Positions 51,059-61,165 of a stretch of 64,000 bases of DNA are shown here, piece after piece (position 1 is the stretch's first letter; every line of letters begins with the position of its first letter). The stretch covers positions 112,423,757 to 112,487,756 of the forward strand of contig CANTUZ010000001.1 in assembly GCA_947846985.1 (NCBI GenBank), in the 5' to 3' direction. The DNA is from Fratercula arctica. Taxonomy: Eukaryota > Chordata > Aves > Charadriiformes > Alcidae. A program made the translations under genes and the position numbers. The notes under the pieces were generated by a model. It was given only the letters and a program-made list of their open reading frames with translations, had not been told where the DNA came from and searched no databases.

Positions 51059-52998
51059 AAAGAAACTCCTGGTAATATATACTGTAATGGACATTGTCAC
51101 TTGCCTTATATTGATATGGGATGTTGCTATCACAGGATTAAGCAGGCGTAAGAGAAGAACTGCTTATATGACAGGAATTACACTATTAGTAATAAAATGC
51201 CATATTCCTATTTTTAAGTCCTAGGAAGAGCACTTTCCTTTTTTCCCCTAATATATATTAAATGTATTGTATATATTAAATATTATATATTATATATTTA
51301 TTATATATTTTATTCTTATTATATATTGTGTATAGTATATATGTAATATATATAATACATTTAGATAAGATATATGTTGTATTGATATATTTTCAGAATT
51401 AAAATGTGTCACCCATCTGAGGAAATTCACTCTAAAGGAATTTAGCAGTCAAAATGAGAAGCCACATGAAAAGCCAGCCACAGTAGAACTGATACATTAT
51501 TTAGGGCTATTATCTTTAGGTAACAGTAAATAACATGGATTAAGATTAAGAGTTTGATTTTTAATAAAAAGAATCTTGGATGCAACTGTTTGAACTATTC
51601 AAGGAATAGTTTCATATCACATAAATCAATAGGAAAAGCAGCACAGAAATTTCGTAGGGTAGTTTACACTGCGGGAGGGGGGGGGGGGGCTAAGAAGTTG
51701 AAGACAGAAGAATAAAGTACTGTGATTCATAGACCTCTTCCTCTGAAACCCATATGTTTGACTCATTCAGTTCCCTTTCTTCCACAGAGATGATAATGGT
51801 TCCATACTATGCAAGCATATGCGACTAATAATAGCATCTGTCGTCATAACCATGCTATTAAGGCAGCTGATGACAGCAGGAGTAGGAAGAGAACAGCATT
51901 GTACATAAATCACACAAACCTAGCAGAGAAAAAAAAAAAAATAGTGGGATTCATTGCAAATCCTGTGCACTGACTTCTCCTAGAGTCTCAGTAAGGAAAG
52001 GATCAAAGCCAGGATCTTGAAACTGGTTCTGATATTACCAGAAAGGGCAAAAGAGGAAGTTACAGGACAAGAAACAAGGTGCTGCAGAAGTCCCATCAAC
52101 GGGGGAACAAGCTTCAAGCAGCAGCAAGAGACAAAAAAGCCACAGGAAGAAATTAAATTGTTCTATCTATAGCATGATAGCGAGAGACTTTGACAAAGTG
52201 TTGGAAGAATAAATGTTTTCCCTAAAGCAGAAATGTCAGCGTATCCTCGCTAGACTTAGTTGTGTGCCAAGAGCTTCAACAGTTCCAAGGAGGTGTACAA
52301 CAGTATCCAGTCTATCATTTTAAATATACAAAGTGATTTTGAATCACTGAGGCCCAATATTACAATATGAAGGTCAAAAGATTCAAAAGAAAAGAACAAC
52401 ATACAGTGCTGCAGGTAAAAGAGGTCTGAAAAGAAAACAATAGGCGTGAAGAGAGAAAAAAACAGCACTATATTGACCGTTACTAATTTTTCCGTATGAA
52501 TATGAATCAGTAAAGAAACAGCAAGTTAAAATTGACAAATTCTCAATCGCAACAGTACTTTCTAAGGCAGGAAATAGAAGGAAGGTGTATTTGTTGTGAA
52601 AGAAGTTCAGAGTCCAAATGTTAACACTGTACTTCTGTCAAAAGTCAAACATCTACTTCTCAGCATGCCTTCCCTAGAAGTTAAAACAGGGGAAATGGGG
52701 GTTGCCTCAGAAAACTGGACAGCTAGTGCTGAGCTGTGGGTAGCCAACCCAGACACAAGCTGTTAAGCAGCACAGGGAAGAAAAAAAAGAAAAAAAAGGA
52801 AAGCAGTTTCACTTCAAAAGTATCAATGCTGCAGCTCAAAAAGAAATTGACACAGAATGAATTAAAAAGATACAGGTAGGTGATTTCAAATTACGAATAC
52901 ATTTTAGCGAAAAACAGTGTCAATGTTATACGAGTTAACCGTAAAGACCACAATAATTAACCTACTCTAGATATTAATAAATGACTAAATATTCATGG
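51059..52998. other. AT-rich non-coding stretch with TA-rich low complexity
   Basis: A TATA/ATTA low-complexity tract spans about 51250-51375. A G13 tract lies at 51677-51689 and an A12 run near 51931. Nothing coding is recognised. Confidence 0.6.
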
Positions 52999-53086
52999 AT
53001 GCAAATGATTAATATTTAAAGGCATGTTATGACCTGCTTAATTATCATTGATTAATCAATGATAATTAACAAGTGATTAATCAATG
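52999..53086. promoter_or_regulatory. POU octamer plus homeodomain-type palindrome cluster
   Basis: An exact POU octamer ATGCAAAT (52999-53006) is followed at once by GATTAATATT. A perfect 32-bp palindrome spans 53038-53069, with the core TTGATTAATCAA. A third copy of TGATTAATCAATG lies at 53074-53086. TGATTAAT and TTAAT words are typical of PBX, HNF1 and other homeodomain sites. The composition would suit a developmental enhancer, but AT-rich sequence makes such words common. The 32-bp perfect palindrome is the unusual part. Confidence 0.4.
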
Positions 53087-53421
53087 GATCTCTATAAAAT
53101 TGAAAGAAAACAAGTTTCTACCTGAAAATATGAAGGTACATAAGTAAACATTCCAGAAACAACTGAATATAGGGAGACACAATTTAGCAAGAAATGTAAT
53201 TCAGTCCCAATACACAGACAACTATGAAGACTGACATCCTCCTGGAGGCCTGTAGAGTAGAGAGGACATGGCAGAAGCACTGCCAGCATGCCAGGCAGGG
53301 TTGAGATTGCAGAGAATTACACCAATGGGCAGGTAAGAGCAGGAGAGGGGTGACTCTTACACCAACCAAAGTTTAGCGCAGGTAAAATCTGAAACTCAAA
53401 ACTACATCACTCCAATAGCTG

Positions 53422-54415
53422 TCATAGAATCATAGAATTGTTAGGTTGGAAGGGACCTTAAAGATCACCCAGTTCCAACCCCCTGCCATGGGCAGGTTGA
53501 CACCTCCCACTAGATCAGGTTGCTCAGAGCACCATCCAGCCTGGCCTTAAAAACTTCCAGGGGGCTTCCACCACCTCTCTGGGCAACCTGTTCCAGTGTC
53601 TCACCACCCTCATGGTGAAGAACTTCTTCGTAACATCCAGTCTGAATCGTCCCATCTCTGGTTTTAATCCATTCCCTCTAGTCCTACCATTACCCGACAT
53701 CCTAAAAAGTCCCTCACCAGCTTTCTTGTAGGCCCCCTTAAGATACTGGTAGGCCACTATAAGTTCTCCTCAGAGCCTTCTTTTCTCCAGACTGAACAAC
53801 CCCAACTCTCTCAGTCTGTCCTCATAGGAGAGGTGCTCCAGCCCTCTGATCATCCTCGTGGCCCTTCTCTGGACACGTTCCAGCACGTCCATATCTTTCT
53901 TGTAGTAGGGCCTCCAGAACTGGGCGCAGTACTCCAGGTGGGGCCTCATGAGAGTGGAGTAGAGGGGTAGAATCACCTCCCTCGACCTGCTGGCCACGCT
54001 TCTCCTGATGCAGCCCAGGATACGATTGGCTTTCTGGGCTGCTAGTGCACACTGACGGCTCATGTTGAGCGTCTCGTCCACCAGCACCCCAAGTCCTTTT
54101 CTTCAGGGCTGCTCTCAAGCCAGTCACTGCCCAGCCTATATCGGTGCTTGGGATTGCCCCGACCCAGATGGAGGACCTTGCACTTGGTCTTGTTGAGCTT
54201 CATGAGGTTGGCATGGGCCCACCTCTCCAGCCTGTCAAGGTCCCTCTGGATGGCATCCCTTCCCTCCAGCGTGTCAGCCGCCCCACACAGCTTGGTGTCA
54301 TCAGCAAACTTGCTGAGGGTGCACTCTATGCCACTGTCCATGTTGCTGATGAACATGTTAAGCAAGACCAGTCCCAGTACTGGTCCTTGAGCGACTCCAC
54401 TTGTCACTGGCCTCC
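53422..54415 (-). mobile_element. CR1 3' half: RT tail, C-terminus and 3' UTR
   Basis: Part of one CR1 insertion read leftwards. Frame pieces at 54407-54060, 54087-53770 and 53757-53524 encode, in order, the RT motif-B/C side (TSGVAQGP and FADD), the [16 protein letters not shown] region, the [18 protein letters not shown] region and the HWNRLPREVVEAP tail. The 3' UTR ends in AATTCTATGATTCTATGAC near 53422. Frameshifts split the pieces (about 54075 and 53765). Motif A (the YLDxxKAFDTV region) and the N-terminal part of the RT are missing because the element jumps at about 54415 to the endonuclease-proximal segment. Confidence 0.95.
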
Positions 54416-55592
54416 ACTGTTCGGACAGCTTCCTTATATGCCCCCCATTCCAGCTGTCCTTTCTTCCACTCCTTATGAAGTTTTTTTTTGTGTGACAGTG
54501 TGTCCAGGAGCTCCCTGTTCATCCAGGCAGGTCTCCTAGCATTCTTTCCTGCCTTCCTCTTTGTCAGTATAGTTCACTCCTGGACACAGAGAGGGTGATC
54601 CTTGAATACTGACCAGCTGTCCTGGGCCCCCCCTTCCCTCTAGAGCTTTGTCCCACGGCACTTTGGCCAGCAGATCCCTGAAGCGATCAAAGTCTGTGTG
54701 CCTAAAGTCCAGGGTCGTAAGCTTGGAATATATCCTCCTAGTTGCTCTGAGGATCTTAAATTCTATTGCTTCGTGGTCACTGCAGCCAAGGTTGTCCCTG
54801 AGCCTCATGTTGGTCACCAGCCATTCCCTGTTGGTGAGAATGAGGTCCAGCATAGCACCTTTCTTGTTGGTTCCTCTACCATTTGGAGAAGGAAGTTGTC
54901 ATCTATGCATTCCAGGAACATCCTGGATTGTTGGTGCCTTGCTGTGTTGTTCCTCCAGCAGATGTCAGGGTGGTTGAAATCCCCCATGAGGACCAGGGCC
55001 TGTGAACGCGAAGCCACTTCTGTCTGCCTATGGAGGGCCTCATCTGCTTGGCTCTGCTGGTCAGGTGGCCTATAGCAAACCCCTACTGTAACATCGTCTT
55101 CCCCTATCTTCCCTTTAATCTTAACCCATACACTCTCAACCAACTCATCGTCCTTCCCCATGTGGAGCTCCATCAATTCTAGCTGGTCACTGATGTAGAG
55201 GGCAACACCTCCTCCCCTCCTACCCTGCCTGTCCTTCCTAAAGAGCTTGTATCCGTCTATACCTACATTCCAGTCATGGGAATCATCCCACCAAGTTTCA
55301 GTAATGGCCACTATGTCATGGCTTTCCAGCAGCACAGTGACCCTTAATTCATCCTGTCCATTGCCCAAGCTGTGTGCATTGGCGTAGAGGCACTTCAGCT
55401 GGGCTGGCCGTGTCACCCTCTTGCATGAATCCCCCTTGATTCCCTTGGGGTGTCCCAGTGCGTTGTCTCCGGCTTGCCTTAGGGCAACAAGATGAGAGCC
55501 CTTACTAGGACTCCATCCATCTGCCCCTGATGTGCTGCCCCACTCTTTGTCACAGGCAAGCATGAAATTATTGACCCCTTCCCCCTTCAAAT
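54416..55592 (-). mobile_element. CR1 ORF2 N-terminal part: APE-type endonuclease
   Basis: The frame 55590-54814 encodes the CR1 endonuclease: [10 protein letters not shown] (residues 66-75), the catalytic ITETWWDD word (96-103), VCYRPPD (171-177) and [10 protein letters not shown] (203-212). A one-base loss near 54865 shifts the frame, and 54853-54536 continues with [10 protein letters not shown] and SDHEAIEF, the end of the domain. This domain nicks target DNA at the start of target-primed reverse transcription. After WDKALEGRGG a stop (about 54533) and a short linker (LDTLSHKKK type, 54480-54425) precede the deletion junction near 54415. The key acidic and His words are still visible, but the frame is broken. 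Confidence 0.95.
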
Positions 55593-56217
55593 CTAGTTTA
55601 AAGCCTTAGCAATGAGGCCTGCCAACTCCTGCCCCAGAATCCTTTTCCCCCTCTGGGATAAGTGCATCCCATTAGCTGCTCGCAGCTCTGGTGCCTCGTA
55701 TACCAAGCTGTGATCGTAAAACCCAAAGCCCTGCCTACGACACCAGTCCCAGAGGCATGAATTGACCTGTTGACTCCTCCTATATATTCCCTCATCCATC
55801 GCTGATGTCAGAGGGATGGAGGAGAACAAAACCTGAGCTCCTGATCCCTTTACCAGTTGCCCTAAGGTCCTGAAATCTCTTTTAAATGATTGTGAGCCTC
55901 TCATTGCTACCTCATCACTTCCCACCTGAAAGACCAGAAGTGGGTAATAATCTGAAGGGCTCACAAGGGTGGGGAGTTTACCTACAATGTCCTTTACCCG
56001 GGCACCAGGGAGACAGCAGACCCCTCTATGAAGCGGGTTCGGTCTGCATATCGGGCCCTCCGCTCCCCTCAGCAGGGAGTCACCTACAACAATGACCCTT
56101 CGATTTTTCTTTTCAGGGTCAGTTTTGATGACTGGCCTGAGGTGAGTTGGCCTTGGAGGCTCTTCTGGCCTTCAAGAGCCCTCTTCCTTGCTTGCAACCA
56201 GTTCCTCCTGCAGAGCC
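55593..56217 (-). mobile_element. CR1 ORF1 C-terminal part: SGNH/GDSL esterase-like domain
   Basis: On the minus strand one frame stays open from about 56100 to the stop near 55593. It starts with VIVVGDSLLRG (the GDSL block with the nucleophile serine, 56067-56084). It continues through PGARVKDI, the VFQVGSDEV block and YDHSLVYEAP, and ends with a GMHLSQRGKRILGQEL block that supplies the Asp-x-x-His region in SGNH enzymes (here Gly-Met-His). CR1 and other LINE ORF1 proteins carry such an esterase domain, with an unclear role in retrotransposition. The element is 5'-truncated at about 56217, so the N-terminal zinc-finger part is missing. ORF1 and ORF2 are nearly contiguous, as in full CR1 copies. 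Confidence 0.9.
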
Positions 56218-56394
56218 CCAGTATACTGTCAACAGTATACTCAATGATACAGTATAATAGTGTATGACTCATTTCTTGAAAAAGGCGCAAAGTGATAAAT
56301 TGCCAGAATTATTTCTATTTACAAAAAAAAAAAAAAAAAAAAAAAAACAGAAATAAAAAAAAAAAAAAGGGATTTGGTTTATGCTGTAGTATTT
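56218..56394. other. Short spacer with hairpin and poly-A
   Basis: AGTATACTGT and ACAGTATACT form a 10-bp-arm inverted repeat with a 2-nt spacer (56220-56241), directly at the CR1 5' boundary. Two A tracts lie at about 56323-56347 and 56355-56368. No gene is present. Confidence 0.6.
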
Positions 56395-56720
56395 GCCGGA
56401 GCAGCAAAACGGCTTCAGATATTCCAAACAGGCGCAGGTGCACAATTCAAAAGCTTTCCTTCGAGGCGATACAGATGCAGCTTGGCAAGAACCCTGACAC
56501 GGTGGGCCAGGGGTCAGGCGAGGCCGGCTGTGCACACACTGCAGCCGCAGGATGCGGGGGAGAAATGCATAATGCAAACCCCATCGCTGCAGCGATAACA
56601 CTGAGCATCAAAAAGGTACGGAAGTTGACCAAAATCGTAATTACACTGGGGAAAGCACGCAATCATTGGGGTGCATATCAGACAAATTTGCAGATGTGAT
56701 GAAGGCATGGAGAAACTTAG
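56395..56720. other. CpG-dense unrecognised segment
   Basis: About sixteen CpG sites by eye in 330 bp, far above the local background. It includes a 14-bp palindrome ATCGCTGCAGCGAT (56583-56596). Short overlapping frames run on both strands, including 135 codons at 56292-56699 that begin in the poly-A and so are not a credible gene start. It could be a decayed GC-rich repeat or a small regulatory island. Confidence 0.4.
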
Positions 56721-56960
56721 GGATCACTGTGGAATAAACAGCAGCCAGCTTACATTGCACCACCTCTTTCTGACCAAAAGGACCAAAGAACAAATGTACA
56801 AAGTACAAATCAGGAGAAGAGCAGAAAGCTAAATGGGTCCAAACTGATCATCTCAGTTATAGCTATAGCAAAGAAAAATACTTTGGAAAGAATACTTTGG
56901 AAAGAAACCAAATTTTTATATGTCCAAATGTCTTAGTAATGTACTATTGTAGGAATACTA

Positions 56961-57043
56961 CACTAAATACTACCACTAAATACTACCACTAAATACTACC
57001 ACTACCACTAAATACTACCACTACCGGTGGAATACTACCACTA
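56961..57043 (+). repeat. Tandem repeat, 13-bp unit CACTAAATACTAC
   Basis: Four full units lie at 56961, 56974, 56987 and 57006. Partial CACTAC units and a CGGTGG interruption separate or follow them. Low-order tandem array, not coding. Confidence 0.9.
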
Positions 57044-60000
57044 AAGGCTGGGTGATATGACATACAGGTTACCATACTCACTGTAAAAGGTGATGAAGTG
57101 GCGCAGTAGCAAATGAAGCCGGATTAGAGAAGCAGCCTGCCAACTTGCAGCATCTCATTTGGCAGTTGTCGATTCTTGTAAATGCCCTTTGCATCTCATC
57201 TGCAGAAGAAGGGGATTTTTTTTCACTTTTCCAGAAGAAAGCACATGGGGTGCTGGAAGGACTGCACAGAGTGGATGTCATAACTGACAAAATTCCAAAG
57301 TATAAATTCACAAGTGAGAAACATAACAAAAAATTCATAGCACCGCCTAAAAAAACGTTGTATTTGCAATATACAGCTGAATCTGCACTCGTAAAAAAGC
57401 AAGTGGGAATCACAGACTTCAAAAACATTTTAGGAAAGAGGTAGAAGACATGAAGTAAGATCAAAGGAAAATAATCAATAGATTTTCCAGTATATCCACA
57501 ATTTGTCAAATATTTTGGGAGAGAGCAAAAATGCCTAGTGACTTGAATTTGTACTGTAAGGCTTGACATTTGCCACAGCATCTATATTCATATAATGAAA
57601 ATGCCTAGAAGTTAAGCAGTTTTTGCATCCTGTGGTTTGATAAACCTCATTCTCTCTCCATGCACGTCCTTCTTACTTTTTGATACTGTTATCTTGCATG
57701 TTGTATAAAAAGTAAGCACTGAGTGCAGAATTAATACTTCCATCTACACACTGCCATATCATTGACTTCAAAATTCCTAGTATACTTTCAGTTAAATAAA
57801 GGAAATCCAAGAATGACTTAGTTTTGTTAGGATCCTCCTCCATAAAAGACTATTACAATACTGTTTTCCAAATTTCTAGAAACTTAAAATATTGTAAAAG
57901 TCAGGAAATTTGCAGAATTGGAATTCAGATACTATACAATTACTTTTCAGAATTTTCATCTCTACTATATTTTAAATGTAACCCCCATTCTTCCTAGATT
58001 TAAGAAAACAGATAACTATGCCAGCCTTAAAGATTTTCTAGCTTGTAAAATCCCATTAAATTAAACAATCATTTCCAATGTGTATCACAGTTTTAGTAAT
58101 GACAGAAAGAAATATTAATTTTTACACAATAGATTTAAAATAATTTCAGAGGCTATAGCATATGCTTTCACTACTGAGCAAATTCATCATTGAGGGTAGG
58201 CTTGAAAATATATGGTTGTGAATAAAGACTGAAAAAAACAGTGGTTCTTCAGCCCATAAAAGAGAAGATTTCGAAGAGGACTTCCTTTCAAGTAAAGGAA
58301 TGGCACTATACCTGGGTTCATCGTCAATCATTTTCCAGGAAACTGGGGAAGATCAACAAGAAACAATTTTCATTTACAGCAAAGACATATGTTGGGCATT
58401 GGGAGGAACATTTTCTAACAGTAAATGTTGGAATACCAGAACAAGTTCATAACTTGGGGAAAAAAACCCACAGGGAAACGTTAGATACACTTAATTTTTT
58501 GTCACCAAATAGACTAAGATAATCTCTTGAATTAATTTTGAGTCCTATATTTCTATGATAGCTCCCAGAAGCAATTCAGGGGTTGTCATATTTTCTTTAC
58601 ATTTAATAATTAATATTTTCATAAGGTATTTCTTTTAAGATACTCAGGCATTTGTCTCTGCTTGTGATGAATCTCTCACTTTTTTAGTTATATATTGAAA
58701 TGGAGATTACGTTTGAGTTAAAAATACATATTTTGGGTCTTTTCAGGTTTTTTTATGATCAAATTGCTAATGAGTGAGTAAAGCTCCTTTTAAGTTTGTG
58801 ATATTTCTTTCTGAATAGCCCTTGTATTTCTGAACAAAGTTTCTAAATTGATCCCCTTCTTAGGACCTTTTGCCTCCTAACACACTATTTGTGACTTCTT
58901 AAGCATATTTTTAATAAATCAGTAACTCACCTCCAGTTTCTGTTTCCATTTTTGACAATATCTGAGTTGTCACTTGTTTGCTGGAACAGAGAGTAAAGCT
59001 GATTTCATTATCAGTCAAATCTTAATCTACTGCTTCACCTTTGTTAAATGGTGTAACAGTCTGTGCACAGATTATATCTACTCATCTTGAGTGCTTCTCA
59101 ATTTCAGTATTCCAGCCATTTGCTCAAAGCTTGAATTTATTTTAATGATACAAATCTATACCTGGTCACAAAGTGTTGATATCGCTGATCTTTGCTGTTG
59201 GTATGCCATAGTGCTCAGCAGTGAATTGCGATGCAGGAGAAACTTACTGAGGCAAATTTGTCTTCTCCTGTATTTTCTTTTCATATGTAAAACTAGTAAA
59301 GACAGTGCAATCTCACTTGCATGAAAATTCGAGATAGGAGGATGTGTCCACAAAATGAAAGCTTGTTGGAGTATCATGAGTAAGACCCTGCCTCCAGAGC
59401 AAAACAGAGAGCAAACAAATCCTTGTGCAGAGAAGGATGACACCAAAACAATGAATTCAGTGAGAACAGCTGTTATCCAGAGTGAACAGCAGAGTCAGCA
59501 CACAGTCAAAATCCAAAAGAAACAAAATGTTAAGAGAAACAACAGTGTTTGCAGAAGCATGGCTATTTTTCAAGACTGTGAAAGAAAAGAAATGGATTAA
59601 TAGTAGGTTTACTACAAACCATACATAACGTTTTATTCTTGCCTATATAGCAGGTTCTCTGGAATATGACGATCATGCAGCTGAGTGAAGGATTATTTTA
59701 TCTGTATATTATGCTGAAAGTCAAAGTTAACGTTCTATGAATGCATACGATTCTTACCAATAGACTGTATAGCGTGCCTAGAGCAAGTACAACTGGTACA
59801 CATGCAACATAAAAAGAAACATTTCATGTAATACCTAAAATTACGATAACTTCAAACAATATGTTACAGAATGGCAAATCCTTCAAGATTTAAGCCTAAT
59901 GAAATCAAAGATACAAAGGCTTAAAACTACTATTCAAGTTCAGTCAGCCATACTATTAACTTAGTTGAATAGATTCTACTCATAAATGTCACCACAGGTA

Positions 60001-60162
60001 TATTTGTTCACCAGGATGTGTTAGTAATTTCAAACCTTTGAGCAAAGGTCTCCCGTTGTGACACTTCTGCTGTGATCAGGATGTCAGTGTGATTTGGGAT
60101 TTCAGCGACCATGGCAGCTAAAATCCTGGGTGGAAGTTAAGATTCATTTATTAGTTTTTAAT

Positions 60163-60226
60163 AAGAAAGAAAGAGAGACAGACAGAAAGACAGGCAGAAA
60201 AGACGACAGGAAGAAAGAAAGAGCGA
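60163..60226 (+). repeat. Purine-rich (GAAA/GACA)n microsatellite
   Basis: Imperfect AAGAAAG, GAGACAGACAG and GGAAGAAAG units. Confidence 0.85.
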
Positions 60227-61144
60227 GCAACCAGCTTTTTGAGTCCAGCAAGAAGTTATCCCTTAAATTAGTAGCCACTTCCCAGCAGCATATCCTGAAC
60301 TCCTTTATCACAAGCATCTTTCATTTTGAATGCAAATTACCTGGGTATCCCACCATAAATAGCAATTGTCATTCAATTAATAATAGGTGTAAAGAAGCAT
60401 AACACCGTAAAACAGTTACCACAATGCTTGATTTGTCTGATACATTCTTGCTGTTCTCTAGTCCTTTTGGAATGATGAATGCTTTCTTTTCATTATTCTC
60501 TATTTGGAGCTATGCTTCTCATTTTCTCTCTCATATTGAGTTGGCAAAAGGTGAGAATTCGCATTTGGGACAATTGAATCATCAAACATGATTTTCAACT
60601 ATAGATGAATACTTTATTCCTCTTTATTCCTACCTTCTTTCCTCCTATGAATCCTTGCCAGCCCTTCTCACCCAGTGACAGCACCTTCTTTGCATGATGA
60701 AAATACAATACCATGTGTTATAGTCTTTTTTATTTAGTGATGCTTCTAGTTACAGAAATATTTAAAATCAATAAAAATAGCAATTCCTACTTATTTTAGG
60801 TTTAGGTTTTTCACCTATTGTGAGCTTTTCATTGAAAGAATTTTAACACATAAAAGAAGTGTGATGTTGGATATTCTTGTCATTCTTTTATTGCTGATTT
60901 CACTGGACTTACAAATTCTCTCACACGGATTATTTTTTTGATTCAAGTGGCCCGGTAATCTGAAAATTGTCTAGTCTTAGAAATAATTTTACTCCCTGCC
61001 TAGGTACAATTTCACAGGGCAGGCTTCATACAAATTGGGCCACTGCAAAATCAGTTTCCAAATTCTTCAAGTCAGCCTAACTAATGATTTTAGTCTTGAT
61101 CCTTTGCTGAGCTTCGTGCAATGAATTCTCTGCATAAACCAAGC

Positions 61145-61165
61145 CCCAGTGCTATTAGCACTGGG
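61145..61165. repeat. Short hairpin, 9-bp perfect stem
   Basis: CCCAGTGCT, a 3-nt loop (ATT), then AGCACTGGG. An outer AGCCCC/GGGGCT pair (61142-61147 and 61169-61174) lies just outside and partly overlaps the left arm, so it is an alternative pairing. Possibly chance; no poly-T or promoter makes it a recognisable RNA gene or terminator. Confidence 0.4.

Noticed and set aside
56292..56699. 135-codon plus frame starting in poly-A
   Set aside because: The first third is a lysine/asparagine run from A tracts; the remainder matches nothing known.
56961..57043. Possible CRISPR-like array
   Set aside because: 13-bp units are contiguous with no unique spacers; it is a simple tandem repeat in a vertebrate genome.
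61145..61165. Bacterial-style terminator hairpin
   Set aside because: No following T-run and the host context is avian; at most a chance hairpin.
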